DNA of 64,000 nt, from contig CALSFV010000033.1 of NCBI GenBank assembly GCA_943737045.1, positions 310,001 to 374,000 of the forward strand, written 5' to 3'. Both the position numbers and the translations under genes were made by a program. Of this stretch, positions 23,001-37,370 are shown one piece after another. Origin of the DNA: Parapristionchus giblindavisi. Lineage: Eukaryota; Nematoda; Chromadorea; Rhabditida; Diplogasteridae. The notes beneath the pieces are model-generated. The model made no database searches, was not told the DNA's origin, and saw nothing but the letters and a program-made list of their open reading frames with translations. Positions within the stretch are counted from its first letter, which is position 1; every line of letters begins with the position of its first letter.

Positions 23001-26000
23001 TTTTTCGCTCTTTCATTTGGTATATGACACGATAGGTTTCATTTTCATTTTCATATTTCTCAAGTTATCTTGATCATATCAGAGTAAAGCTACTTTTGTA
23101 CTTCGGTCATTATAGCAGCAGTAAAATATTACAGCTCCACATGACCTGAAGTGTGTCTCATTCAGAATTTTTTCCTCTTTCACATAGTATATTACTCGAT
23201 AAGTATCATTGACAATTAGACTTGTAACGAATTATTTTGTACCAAAAACAGAGAGTATTGAAAGATAAATTTACATAATGGGGGTACTGACCACTTTGAA
23301 ATAGTCTATCTTATTCAGAATTTTTCGCTCTTTCATTTGGTATATGACACGATAGGTTTCATTTTCATTTTCATATTTCTCAAGTTATCTTGATCATATC
23401 AGAGTAAAAGCTACTTTTGTACTTCGGTCATTATAGCAGCAGTAAAATATTACAGCTCGACATGAACTGAAGTGTGTCTCATTCAGAATTTTTTCCTCTT
23501 TCACATAGTATATTACTCGATAAGTATCATTGACAATTAGACTTGTAACGAATTATTTTGTACCAAAAACAGAGAGTATTGAAAGATAAATTTACATATT
23601 GTCCGTACTGACCACTTTGAAATAGTCTATCTTATTCATAATTTTTCGCTCTTTCATTTGGTATATGACACGATAGGTTTCATTTTCATTTTCATATTTC
23701 TCAAGTTATCTTGATCATATCAGAGTAAAAGCTACTTTTGTACTTCGGTCATTATAGCAGCAGTAAAATATTACAGCTCGACATGACCTGAAGTGTGTCT
23801 CATTCAGAATTTTTTCCTCTTTCACATACTATATTACTCGATAAGTATCATTGACAATTAGACTTGTAACGAATTATTTTGTACCAAAAACAGAGAGTAT
23901 TGAAAGATAAATTTACATATTGTCCGTACTGACCACTTTGAAATAGTCTATCTTATTCAGAATTTTTCGCTCTTTCATTTGGTATATGACACGATAGGTT
24001 TCATTTTCATTTTCATATTTCTCAAGTTATCTTGATCATATCAGAGTAAAAGCTACTTTTGTACTTCGGTCATTATAGCAGCAGTAAAATATTACAGCTC
24101 GACATGACCTGAAGTGTGTCTCATTCAGAATTTTTTCCTCTTTCACATAGTATATTACTCGATAAGTATCATTGACAATTAGACTTGTAACGAATTATTT
24201 TGTACCAAAACAGAGAGTATTGAAATATAAATTTACATATTGTCCGTACTGACCACTTTGAAATAGTCTATCTTATTCAGAATTATTCGCTCTGTCATTT
24301 GGAATATGACACGATAGGTTTCATTTTCATTTTCATATTTCTCAAGTTATCTTGATCATATCAGAGTAAAAGCTACTTTTGTACTTCGGTCATTATAGCA
24401 GCAGTAAAATATTACAGCTCGACATGACCTGAAGTGTGTCTCATTCAGAATTTTTTCCTCTTTCACATAGTATATTACTCGATAAGTATCATTGACAATT
24501 AGACTTGTAACGAATTATTTTGTACCAAAAACAGAGAGTATTGAAAGATAAATTTACATAATGGGGGTACTGACCACTTTGAAATAGTCTATCTTATTCA
24601 GAATTTTTCGCTCTTTCGTTTGGTTTATGACACGATAGGTTTCATTTTCATTTTCATATTTCTCAAGTTATCTTGATCATATCAGAGTAAAAGCTACTTT
24701 TGTACTTCGGTCATTATAGCAGCAGTAAAATATTACAGCTCAACATGACCTGAAGTGTGTCTCATTCAGAATTTTTTCCTCTTTCACATAGTATATTACT
24801 CGATAAGTATCATTGACAATTAGACTTGTAACTAATTATTTTGTACAAAAACAGAGAGTATTGAAAGATAAATTTACATATTGTCCGTACTGACCACTTT
24901 GAAATAGTCTATCTTATTCAGAATTTTTCGCTCTTTCATTTGGTATATGACACGATAGGTTTCATTTTCATTTTCATATTTCTCAAGTTATCTTGATCAT
25001 ATCAGAGTAAAAGCTACTTTTGTACTTCGGTCATTATAGCAGCAGTTAAATATTACAGCTCAACATGACCTGAAGTGTGTCTCATTCAGAATTTTTTCCT
25101 CTTTCACATAGTATATTACTCGATAAGTATCATTGACAATTAGACTTGTAACGAATTATTTTGTACCAAAAACAGAGAGTATTGAAAGATAAATTTACAT
25201 AATGGGGGTACTGACCACTTTGAAATAGTCTATCTTATTCAGAATTTTTCGCTCTTTCATTTGGTATATGACACGATAGGTTTCATTTTCATTTTCATAT
25301 TTCTCAAGTTATCTTGATCATATCAGAGTAAAAGCTACTTTTGTACTTCGGTCATTATAGCAGCAGTAAAATATTACAGCTCGACATGACCTGAAGTGTG
25401 ACTCATTCAGAATTTTTTCCTCTTTCACATAGTATATTTCACGATAAGTATCATTGACAATTAGACTTGTAACGAATTATTTTGTACCAAAAACAGAGAG
25501 TATTGAAAGATAAATTTACATAATGGGGGTACTGACCACTTTGAAATAGTCTATCTTATTCAGAATTTTTCGCTCTTTCATTTGGTATATGACACGATAG
25601 GTTTCATTTTCATTTTCATATTTCTCAAGTTATCTTGATCATATCAGAGTAAAGCTACTTTTGTACTTCGGTCATTATAGCAGCAGTAAAATATTACAGC
25701 TCCACATGACCTGAAGTGTGTCTCATTCAGAATTTTTTCCTCTTTCACATAGTATATTACTCGATAAGTATCATTGACAATTAGACTTGTAACGAATTAT
25801 TTTGTACCAAAAACAGAGAGTATTGAAAGATAAATTTACATAATGGGGGTACTAACCACTTTGAAATAGTCTATCTTATTCAGAATTTTTCGCTCTTTCA
25901 TTTGGTATATGACACGATAGGTTTCATTTTCATTTTCATATTTCTCAAGTTATCTTGATCATATCAGAGTAAAAGCTACTTTTGTACTTCGGTCATTATA

Positions 26001-29000
26001 GCAGCAGTTAAATATTACAGCTCAACATGACCTGAAGTGTGTCTCATTCAGAATTTTTTCCTCTTTCACATAGTATATTACTCGATAAGTATCATTGACA
26101 ATTAGACTTGTAACGAATTATTTTGTACCAAAAACAGAGAGTATTGAAAGATAAATTTACATAATGGGGGTACTGACCACTTTGAAATAGTCTATCTTAT
26201 TCAGAATTTTTCGCTCTTTCATTTGGTATATGACACGATAGGTTTCATTTTCATTTTCATATTTCTCAAGTTATCTTGATCATATCAGAGTAAAAGCTAC
26301 TTTTGTACTTCGGTCATTATAGCAGCAGTAAAATATTACAGCTCGACATGAACTGAAGTGTGTCTCATTCAGAATTTTTTCCTCTTTCACATAGTATATT
26401 ACTCGATAAGTATCATTGACAATTAGACTTGTAACGAATTATTTTGTACCAAAAACAGAGAGTATTGAAAGATAAATTTACATATTGTCCGTACTGACCA
26501 CTTTGAAATAGTCTATCTTATTCATAATTTTTCGCTCTTTCATTTGGTATATGACACGATAGGTTTCATTTTCATTTTCATATTTCTCAAGTTATCTTGA
26601 TCATATCAGAGTAAAAGCTACTTTTGTACTTCGGTCATTATAGCAGCAGTAAAATATTACAGCTCGACATGACCTGAAGTGTGTCTCATTCAGAATTTTT
26701 TCCTCTTTCACATACTATATTACTCGATAAGTATCATTGACAATTAGACTTGTAACGAATTATTTTGTACCAAAAACAGAGAGTATTGAAAGATAAATTT
26801 ACATATTGTCCGTACTGACCACTTTGAAATAGTCTATCTTATTCAGAATTTTTCGCTCTTTCATTTGGTATATGACACGATAGGTTTCATTTTCATTTTC
26901 ATATTTCTCAAGTTATCTTGATCATATCAGAGTAAAAGCTACTTTTGTACTTCGGTCATTATAGCAGCAGTAAAATATTACAGCTCGACATGACCTGAAG
27001 TGTGTCTCATTCAGAATTTTTTCCTCTTTCACATAGTATATTACTCGATAAGTATCATTGACAATTAGACTTGTAACGAATTATTTTGTACCAAAACAGA
27101 GAGTATTGAAATATAAATTTACATATTGTCCGTACTGACCACTTTGAAATAGTCTATCTTATTCAGAATTATTCGCTCTGTCATTTGGAATATGACACGA
27201 TAGGTTTCATTTTCATTTTCATATTTCTCAAGTTATCTTGATCATATCAGAGTAAAAGCTACTTTTGTACTTCGGTCATTATAGCAGCAGTAAAATATTA
27301 CAGCTCGACATGACCTGAAGTGTGTCTCATTCAGAATTTTTTCCTCTTTCACATAGTATATTACTCGATAAGTATCATTGACAATTAGACTTGTAACGAA
27401 TTATTTTGTACCAAAAACAGAGAGTATTGAAAGATAAATTTACATAATGGGGGTACTGACCACTTTGAAATAGTCTATCTTATTCAGAATTTTTCGCTCT
27501 TTCGTTTGGTTTATGACACGATAGGTTTCATTTTCATTTTCATATTTCTCAAGTTATCTTGATCATATCAGAGTAAAAGCTACTTTTGTACTTCGGTCAT
27601 TATAGCAGCAGTAAAATATTACAGCTCAACATGACCTGAAGTGTGTCTCATTCAGAATTTTTTCCTCTTTCACATAGTATATTACTCGATAAGTATCATT
27701 GACAATTAGACTTGTAACTAATTATTTTGTACAAAAACAGAGAGTATTGAAAGATAAATTTACATATTGTCCGTACTGACCACTTTGAAATAGTCTATCT
27801 TATTCAGAATTTTTCGCTCTTTCATTTGGTATATGACACGATAGGTTTCATTTTCATTTTCATATTTCTCAAGTTATCTTGATCATATCAGAGTAAAAGC
27901 TACTTTTGTACTTCGGTCATTATAGCAGCAGTTAAATATTACAGCTCAACATGACCTGAAGTGTGTCTCATTCAGAATTTTTTCCTCTTTCACATAGTAT
28001 ATTACTCGATAAGTATCATTGACAATTAGACTTGTAACGAATTATTTTGTACCAAAAACAGAGAGTATTGAAAGATAAATTTACATAATGGGGGTACTGA
28101 CCACTTTGAAATAGTCTATCTTATTCAGAATTTTTCGCTCTTTCATTTGGTATATGACACGATAGGTTTCATTTTCATTTTCATATTTCTCAAGTTATCT
28201 TGATCATATCAGAGTAAAAGCTACTTTTGTACTTCGGTCATTATAGCAGCAGTAAAATATTACAGCTCGACATGACCTGAAGTGTGACTCATTCAGAATT
28301 TTTTCCTCTTTCACATAGTATATTTCACGATAAGTATCATTGACAATTAGACTTGTAACGAATTATTTTGTACCAAAAACAGAGAGTATTGAAAGATAAA
28401 TTTACATAATGGGGGTACTGACCACTTTGAAATAGTCTATCTTATTCAGAATTTTTCGCTCTTTCATTTGGTATATGACACGATAGGTTTCATTTTCATT
28501 TTCATATTTCTCAAGTTATCTTGATCATATCAGAGTAAAGCTACTTTTGTACTTCGGTCATTATAGCAGCAGTAAAATATTACAGCTCCACATGACCTGA
28601 AGTGTGTCTCATTCAGAATTTTTTCCTCTTTCACATAGTATATTACTCGATAAGTATCATTGACAATTAGACTTGTAACGAATTATTTTGTACCAAAAAC
28701 AGAGAGTATTGAAAGATAAATTTACATAATGGGGGTACTAACCACTTTGAAATAGTCTATCTTATTCAGAATTTTTCGCTCTTTCATTTGGTATATGACA
28801 CGATAGGTTTCATTTTCATTTTCATATTTCTCAAGTTATCTTGATCATATCAGAGTAAAAGCTACTTTTGTACTTCGGTCATTATAGCAGCAGTTAAATA
28901 TTACAGCTCAACATGACCTGAAGTGTGTCTCATTCAGAATTTTTTCCTCTTTCACATAGTATATTACTCGATAAGTATCATTGACAATTAGACTTGTAAC

Positions 29001-32000
29001 GAATTATTTTGTACCAAAAACAGAGAGTATTGAAAGATAAATTTACATAATGGGGGTACTGACCACTTTGAAATAGTCTATCTTATTCAGAATTTTTCGC
29101 TCTTTCATTTGGTATATGACACGATAGGTTTCATTTTCATTTTCATATTTCTCAAGTTATCTTGATCATATCAGAGTAAAAGCTACTTTTGTACTTCGGT
29201 CATTATAGCAGCAGTAAAATATTACAGCTCGACATGACCTGAAGTGTGACTCATTCAGAATTTTTTCCTCTTTCACATAGTATATTTCACGATAAGTATC
29301 ATTGACAATTAGACTTGTAACGAATTATTTTGTACCAAAAACAGAGAGTATTGAAAGATAAATTTACATAATGGGGGTACTGACCACTTTGAAATAGTCT
29401 ATCTTATTCAGAATTTTTCGCTCTTTCATTTGGTATATGACACGATAGGTTTCATTTTCATTTTCATATTTCTCAAGTTATCTTGATCATATCAGAGTAA
29501 AGCTACTTTTGTACTTCGGTCATTATAGCAGCAGTAAAATATTACAGCTCCACATGACCTGAAGTGTGTCTCATTCAGAATTTTTTCCTCTTTCACATAG
29601 TATATTACTCGATAAGTATCATTGACAATTAGACTTGTAACGAATTATTTTGTACCAAAAACAGAGAGTATTGAAAGATAAATTTACATAATGGGGGTAC
29701 TAACCACTTTGAAATAGTCTATCTTATTCAGAATTTTTCGCTCTTTCATTTGGTATATGTCACGATAGGTTTCATTTTCATTTTCATATTTCTCAAGTTA
29801 TCTTGATCATATCAGAGTAAAAGCTACTTTTGTACTTCGGTCATTATAGCAGCAGTAAAATATTACAGCTCGACATGAACTGAAGTGTGTCTCATTCAGA
29901 ATTTTTTCCTCTTTCACATAGTATATTACTCGATAAGTATCATTGACAATTAGACTTGTAACGAATTATTTTGTACCAAAAACAGAGAGTATTGAAAGAT
30001 AAATTTACATAATGGGGGTACTGACCACTTTGAAATAGTCTATCTTATTCAGAATTTTTCGCTCTTTCATTTGGTATATGACACGATAGGTTTCATTTTC
30101 ATTTTCATATTTCTCAAGTTATCTTGATCATATCAGAGTAAAAGCTACTTTTGTACTTCGGTCATTATAGCAGCAGTAAAATATTACAGCTCAACATGAC
30201 CTGAAGTGTGTCTCATTCAGAATTTTTTCCTCTTTCACATAGTATATTACTCGATAAGTATCATTGACAATTAGACTTGTAACTAATTATTTTGTACCAA
30301 AAACAGAGAGTATTGAAAGATAAATTTACATATTGTCCGTACTGACCACTTTGAAATAGTCTATCTTATTCAGAATTTTTCGCTCTTTCATTTGGTATAT
30401 GACACGATAGGTTTCATTTTCATTTTAATATTTCTCAAGTTATCTTGATCATATCAGAGTAAAAGCTACTTTTGTACTTCGGTCATTATAGCAGCAGTTA
30501 AATATTACAGCTCAACATGACCTGAAGTGTGTCTCATTCAGAATTTTTTCCTCTTTCACATAGTATATTACTCGATAAGTATCATTGACAATTAGACTTG
30601 TAACGAATTATTTTGTACCAAAAACAGAGAGTATTGAAAGATAAATTTACATAATGGGGGTACTGACCACTTTGAAATAGTCTATCTTATTCAGAATTTT
30701 TCGCTCTTTCATTTGGTATATGACACGATAGGTTTCATTTTCATTTTCATATTTCTCAAGTTATCTTGATCATATCAGAGTAAAAGCTACTTTTGTACTT
30801 CGGTCATTATAGCAGCAGTAAAATATTACAGCTCGACATGACCTGAAGTGTGACTCATTCAGAATTTTTTCCTCTTTCACATAGTATAATTCACGATAAG
30901 TATCATTGACAATTAGACTTGTAACGAATTATTTTGTACCAAAAACAGAGAGTATTGAAAGATAAATTTACATAATGGGGGTACTGACCACTTTGAAATA
31001 GTCTATCTTATTCAGAATTTTTCGCTCTTTCATTTGGTATATGACACGATAGGTTTCATTTTCATTTTCATATTTCTCAAGTTATCTTGATCATATCAGA
31101 GTAAAGCTACTTTTGTACTTCGGTCATTATAGCAGCAGTAAAATATTACAGCTCCACATGACCTGAAGTGTGTCTCATTCAGAATTTTTTCCTCTTTCAC
31201 ATAGTATATTACTCGATAAGTATCATTGACAATTAGACTTGTAACGAATTATTTTGTACCAAAAACAGAGAGTATTGAAAGATAAATTTACATAATGGGG
31301 GTACTAACCACTTTGAAATAGTCTATCTTATTCAGAATTTTTCGCTCTTTCATTTGGTATATGACACGATAGGTTTCATTTTCATTTTCATATTTCTCAA
31401 GTTATCTTGATCATATCAGAGTAAAAGCTACTTTTGTACTTCGGTCATTATAGCAGCAGTTAAATATTACAGCTCAACATGACCTGAAGTGTGTCTCATT
31501 CAGAATTTTTTCCTCTTTCACATAGTATATTACTCGATAAGTATCATTGACAATTAGACTTGTAACGAATTATTTTGTACCAAAAACAGAGAGTATTGAA
31601 AGATAAATTTACATAATGGGGGTACTGACCACTTTGAAATAGTCTATCTTATTCAGAATTTTTCGCTCTTTCATTTGGTATATGACACGATAGGTTTCAT
31701 TTTCATTTTCATATTTCTCAAGTTATCTTGATCATATCAGAGTAAAGCTACTTTTGTACTTCGGTCATTATAGCAGCAGTAAAATATTACAGCTCCACAT
31801 GACCTGAAGTGTGTCTCATTCAGAATTTTTTCCTCTTTCACATAGTATATTACTCGATAAGTATCATTGACAATTAGACTTGTAACGAATTATTTTGTAC
31901 CAAAAACAGAGAGTATTGAAAGATAAATTTACATAATGGGGGTACTAACCACTTTGAAATAGTCTATCTTATTCAGAATTTTTCGCTCTTTCATTTGGTA

Positions 32001-35000
32001 TATGACACGATAGGTTTCATTTTCATTTTCATATTTCTCAAGTTATCTTGATCATATCAGAGTAAAAGCTACTTTTGTACTTCGGTCATTATAGCAGCAG
32101 TTAAATATTACAGCTCAACATGACCTGAAGTGTGTCTCATTCAGAATTTTTTCCTCTTTCACATAGTATATTACTCGATAAGTATCATTGACAATTAGAC
32201 TTGTAACGAATTATTTTGTACCAAAAACAGAGAGTATTGAAAGATAAATTTACATAATGGGGGTACTGACCACTTTGAAATAGTCTATCTTATTCAGAAT
32301 TTTTCGCTCTTTCATTTGGTATATGACACGATAGGTTTCATTTTCATTTTCATATTTCTCAAGTTATCTTGATCATATCAGAGTAAAAGCTACTTTTGTA
32401 CTTCGGTCATTATAGCAGCAGTAAAATATTACAGCTCGACATGACCTGAAGTGTGACTCATTCAGAATTTTTTCCTCTTTCACATAGTATATTTCACGAT
32501 AAGTATCATTGACAATTAGACTTGTAACGAATTATTTTGTACCAAAAACAGAGAGTATTGAAAGATAAATTTACATAATGGGGGTACTGACCACTTTGAA
32601 ATAGTCTATCTTATTCAGAATTTTTCGCTCTTTCATTTGGTATATGACACGATAGGTTTCATTTTCATTTTCATATTTCTCAAGTTATCTTGATCATATC
32701 AGAGTAAAGCTACTTTTGTACTTCGGTCATTATAGCAGCAGTAAAATATTACAGCTCCACATGACCTGAAGTGTGTCTCATTCAGAATTTTTTCCTCTTT
32801 CACATAGTATATTACTCGATAAGTATCATTGACAATTAGACTTGTAACGAATTATTTTGTACCAAAAACAGAGAGTATTGAAAGATAAATTTACATAATG
32901 GGGGTACTAACCACTTTGAAATAGTCTATCTTATTCAGAATTTTTCGCTCTTTCATTTGGTATATGTCACGATAGGTTTCATTTTCATTTTCATATTTCT
33001 CAAGTTATCTTGATCATATCAGAGTAAAAGCTACTTTTGTACTTCGGTCATTATAGCAGCAGTAAAATATTACAGCTCGACATGAACTGAAGTGTGTCTC
33101 ATTCAGAATTTTTTCCTCTTTCACATAGTATATTACTCGATAAGTATCATTGACAATTAGACTTGTAACGAATTATTTTGTACCAAAAACAGAGAGTATT
33201 GAAAGATAAATTTACATAATGGGGGTACTGACCACTTTGAAATAGTCTATCTTATTCAGAATTTTTCGCTCTTTCATTTGGTATATGACACGATAGGTTT
33301 CATTTTCATTTTCATATTTCTCAAGTTATCTTGATCATATCAGAGTAAAAGCTACTTTTGTACTTCGGTCATTATAGCAGCAGTAAAATATTACAGCTCA
33401 ACATGACCTGAAGTGTGTCTCATTCAGAATTTTTTCCTCTTTCACATAGTATATTACTCGATAAGTATCATTGACAATTAGACTTGTAACTAATTATTTT
33501 GTACCAAAAACAGAGAGTATTGAAAGATAAATTTACATATTGTCCGTACTGACCACTTTGAAATAGTCTATCTTATTCAGAATTTTTCGCTCTTTCATTT
33601 GGTATATGACACGATAGGTTTCATTTTCATTTTAATATTTCTCAAGTTATCTTGATCATATCAGAGTAAAAGCTACTTTTGTACTTCGGTCATTATAGCA
33701 GCAGTTAAATATTACAGCTCAACATGACCTGAAGTGTGTCTCATTCAGAATTTTTTCCTCTTTCACATAGTATATTACTCGATAAGTATCATTGACAATT
33801 AGACTTGTAACGAATTATTTTGTACCAAAAACAGAGAGTATTGAAAGATAAATTTACATAATGGGGGTACTGACCACTTTGAAATAGTCTATCTTATTCA
33901 GAATTTTTCGCTCTTTCATTTGGTATATGACACGATAGGTTTCATTTTCATTTTCATATTTCTCAAGTTATCTTGATCATATCAGAGTAAAAGCTACTTT
34001 TGTACTTCGGTCATTATAGCAGCAGTAAAATATTACAGCTCGACATGACCTGAAGTGTGACTCATTCAGAATTTTTTCCTCTTTCACATAGTATAATTCA
34101 CGATAAGTATCATTGACAATTAGACTTGTAACGAATTATTTTGTACCAAAAACAGAGAGTATTGAAAGATAAATTTACATAATGGGGGTACTGACCACTT
34201 TGAAATAGTCTATCTTATTCAGAATTTTTCGCTCTTTCATTTGGTATATGACACGATAGGTTTCATTTTCATTTTCATATTTCTCAAGTTATCTTGATCA
34301 TATCAGAGTAAAGCTACTTTTGTACTTCGGTCATTATAGCAGCAGTAAAATATTACAGCTCCACATGACCTGAAGTGTGTCTCATTCAGAATTTTTTCCT
34401 CTTTCACATAGTATATTACTCGATAAGTATCATTGACAATTAGACTTGTAACGAATTATTTTGTACCAAAAACAGAGAGTATTGAAAGATAAATTTACAT
34501 AATGGGGGTACTGACCACTTTGAAATAGTCTATCTTATTCAGAATTTTTCGCTCTTTCATTTGGTATATGACACGATAGGTTTCATTTTCATTTTCATAT
34601 TTCTCAAGTTATCTTGATCATATCAGAGTAAAAGCTACTTTTGTACTTCGGTCATTATAGCAGCAGTAAAATATTACAGCTCGACATGAACTGAAGTGTG
34701 TCTCATTCAGAATTTTTTCCTCTTTCACATAGTATATTACTCGATAAGTATCATTGACAATTAGACTTGTAACGAATTATTTTGTACCAAAAAAAGAGAG
34801 TATTGAAAGATAAATTTACATAATGGGGGTACTGACCACTTTGAAATAGTCTATCTTATTCAGAATTTTTCGCTCTTTCATTTGGTATATGACACGATAG
34901 GTTTCATTTTCATTTTCATATTTCTCAAGTTATCTTGATCATATCAGAGTAAAAGCTACTTTTGTACTTCGGTCATTATAGCAGCAGTAAAATATTACAG

Positions 35001-36015
35001 CTCGACATGACCTGAAGTGTGACTCATTCAGAATTTTTTCCTCTTTCACATAGTATATTTCACGATAAGTATCATTGACAATTAGACTTGTAACGAATTA
35101 TTTTGTACCAAAAACAGAGAGTATTGAAAGATAAATTTACATAATGGGGGTACTGACCACTTTGAAATAGTCTATCTTATTCAGAATTTTTCGCTCTTTC
35201 ATTTGGTATATGACACGATAGGTTTCATTTTCATTTTCATATTTCTCAAGTTATCTTGATCATATCAGAGTAAAGCTACTTTTGTACTTCGGTCATTATA
35301 GCAGCAGTAAAATATTACAGCTCCACATGAACTGAAGTGTGTCTCATTCAGAATTTTTTCCTCTTTCACATAGTATATTACTCGATAAGTATCATTGACA
35401 ATTAGACTTGTAACGAATTATTTTGTACCAAAAACAGAGAGTATTGAAAGATAAATTTACATAATGGGGGTACTGACCACTTTGAAATAGTCTATCTTAT
35501 TCAGAATTTTTCGCTCTTTCATTTGGTATATGACACGATAGGTTTCATTTTCATTTTCATATTTCTCAAGTTATCTTGATCATATCAGAGTAAAAGCTAC
35601 TTTTGTACTTCGGTCATTATAGCAGCAGTAAAATATTACAGCTCAACATGACCTGAAGTGTGTCTCATTCAGAATTTTTTCCTCTTTCACATAGTATATT
35701 ACTCGATAAGTATCATTGACAATTAGACTTGTAACTAATTATTTTGTACAAAAACAGAGAGTATTGAAAGATTAATTTACATATTGTCCGTACTGACCAC
35801 TTTGAAATAGTCTATCTTATTCAGAATTTTTCGCTCTTTCATTTGGTATATGACACGATAGGTTTCATTTTCATTTTCATATTTCTCAAGTTATCTTGAT
35901 CATATCAGAGTAAAAGCTACTTTTGTACTTCGGTCATTATAGCAGCAGTTAAATATTACAGCTCAACATGACCTGAAGTGTGTCTCATTCAGAATTTTTT
36001 CCTCTTTCACATAGT

Positions 36016-36020
36016 ATATT
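36016..36020. repeat. Target-site duplication of composite, left copy
   Basis: ATATT before LTR1 is repeated at 54811-54815 after LTR4. Removing 36021-54815 restores the monomer (TAGTATATT-ACTCG). Confidence 0.95.
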
Positions 36021-36236
36021 TAAAGCGAATAAGTCTCGAGGGACTTTTCGGTGTGTGGCTTGATCAGATGTATACTAGCAAATACGATTTGTAATTGATT
36101 ATTCAATTTTATCGTTTCAGGAGACTAGTCATACAAAAAGATATAAGCAATAAAAGTTAGGTTTACAACCAATACAAGCTTGACGATGATGGTAGACGAT
36201 TAAGGGAAGGACATCAGTGGTTGATTTGCCTTAGGA

Positions 36237-36239
36237 CAT
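36237..36239 (-). other. Start of two-codon uORF (ATG TCC TAA), LTR1
   Basis: The ATG is at 36239-36237 on the minus strand and the stop TAA ends at 36231. It lies 13 nt after SL1. Same in LTR2 and LTR4. Confidence 0.35.
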
Positions 36240-36252
36240 CGTTTGTACGCAC

Positions 36253-36273
36253 CTCAAACTTGGGTAATTAAAC
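36253..36273 (-). promoter_or_regulatory. SL1 leader sequence in LTR1
   Basis: 21-base SL1 match followed by GTGCGTACAAACG; GTGCGT is an acceptable 5' splice site. Confidence 0.93.
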
Positions 36274-36325
36274 AACAATACGAAAAAGGGGAGCAAAACG
36301 GGGATACGATTGATTTACACAATAG

Positions 36326-36343
36326 TGATATGAATAGCGAAAG
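36326..36343 (-). promoter_or_regulatory. Conserved -53 to -70 block upstream of SL1 (LTR1)
   Basis: Element sense CTTTCGCTATTCATATCA. Identical in A, B, C and D LTRs although these subfamilies differ widely elsewhere. The position is like that of a proximal sequence element of SL RNA/snRNA genes; that identity is an inference. Confidence 0.5.
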
Positions 36344-36895
36344 AACAAAGGGGGCAAGACTATCAAAGTTACGAAAGGATGATAGGAATGCAGAGCGATG
36401 ACGACATCAAGATGAAGAGTGAGAAAGGAACGAAAAGGACATCGATGAACGACGGCTAAGAGGACAACCATCGAGGAAGGAAAAGGGAATGGATAGGATA
36501 TCAATGAGTGATAGAGTAGAGTTGATAGGTTAGAGACAAACATAATATATGGACGAATTATGATAGATGCACGACATATTCGGACTTGACGAGCAATAGA
36601 TGGTGAGAGAAGAATAGGTAAACGTGTGAATGACATAGAAGAATGAGCGGTACACGATATAAGGATAATATGTGGTAAAAATAGTAAGGAGAAGAGACAT
36701 ACGTGTCAAAAGGTTGAAAGAAAGGAGAGAGGATGATGAGAGAATGCCAAGTCATCATAGCCATTTGCATATTGCTCATTTCTACCATAGTCAGATATTG
36801 TAGGACCGGGTGAGAGAGTGCGCTAGTGCGCTAGAGCGTGCGCTAGAGCGCAATTCTGACTTGTGTTCGTTTCAGTAGTGATCATGATCGCTACA

Positions 36896-37370
36896 CTCCC
36901 GCCCCAGAAAAGGAGTAGAGCATAGAGGATAGATGAACATACACAAAGGTATTGATGTTAGATAAGGCTTGTATTGAGGATACATAAATAGGTAAAGAGA
37001 AAAGATGTTTATGTCAACTATGTAAGGATAAAGATCAAAGATCATAGATCATAGATGACTATATGCAGGAAACGATGAATAGGAGGAATGAAGTGTCGAT
37101 ATAAGATATAAGAAACGTTCATAAGCTTATAAAGATCATATTATCGTCTTGAGGTAAATCACAGTGAATACTCATAGAAATACTATTAAGTTTAAAAAGG
37201 ATTATGGTTGAACTTAACTTCATGTAGTAACCATAAGTTTATGAATAATCTTGAATAGCATAGAGTAAATCTTGACTAAGATAGAGTGAAATCAATTAAT
37301 AGATAGAATACACTTATCATCATATGATTATCATATGATATAGTAAAGGATAATACTTAATAGGAGTCTT
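36896..37370 (-). other. 3' untranslated part of unit B with polypurine tract
   Basis: No gene. CTGGGGCGGGAG in element sense directly precedes LTR1. A TCATATGAT-TATCATATGA inverted repeat lies near 37318-37341. Confidence 0.65.

Larger units (their letters stand above)
14007..36020. repeat. Satellite array, central block with higher-order repeats
   Basis: About 68.6 monomers in the same orientation. Marker variants recur at multi-monomer spacing: CGTTTGGTTTATG at about 19164, 22051, 24617 and 27503 (spacing 2887, 2566, 2886; nine, eight and nine monomers). GTGTGACTCATTCAG with TATTTCACGAT recurs with them. A roughly 3.2-kb (ten-monomer) block near 29.75-31.0 kb recurs near 32.95-34.2 kb with shared private changes (TATATGTCACG, CATTTTAATATTTC, TATAATTCACG). 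No gene is seen. Confidence 0.97.
36021..36895 (-). repeat. LTR1 (875 bp), 3' LTR of unit B
   Basis: Element sense TGTAGCGATCATGATC...TTCGCTTTA. Same length and, as far as I can read, same sequence as LTR2 (40014-40888) and LTR4 (53936-54810). It contains SL1, the GCGCTAGAGCG repeats near the U3 start and the TGACACGTATGTC motif. Confidence 0.94.
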
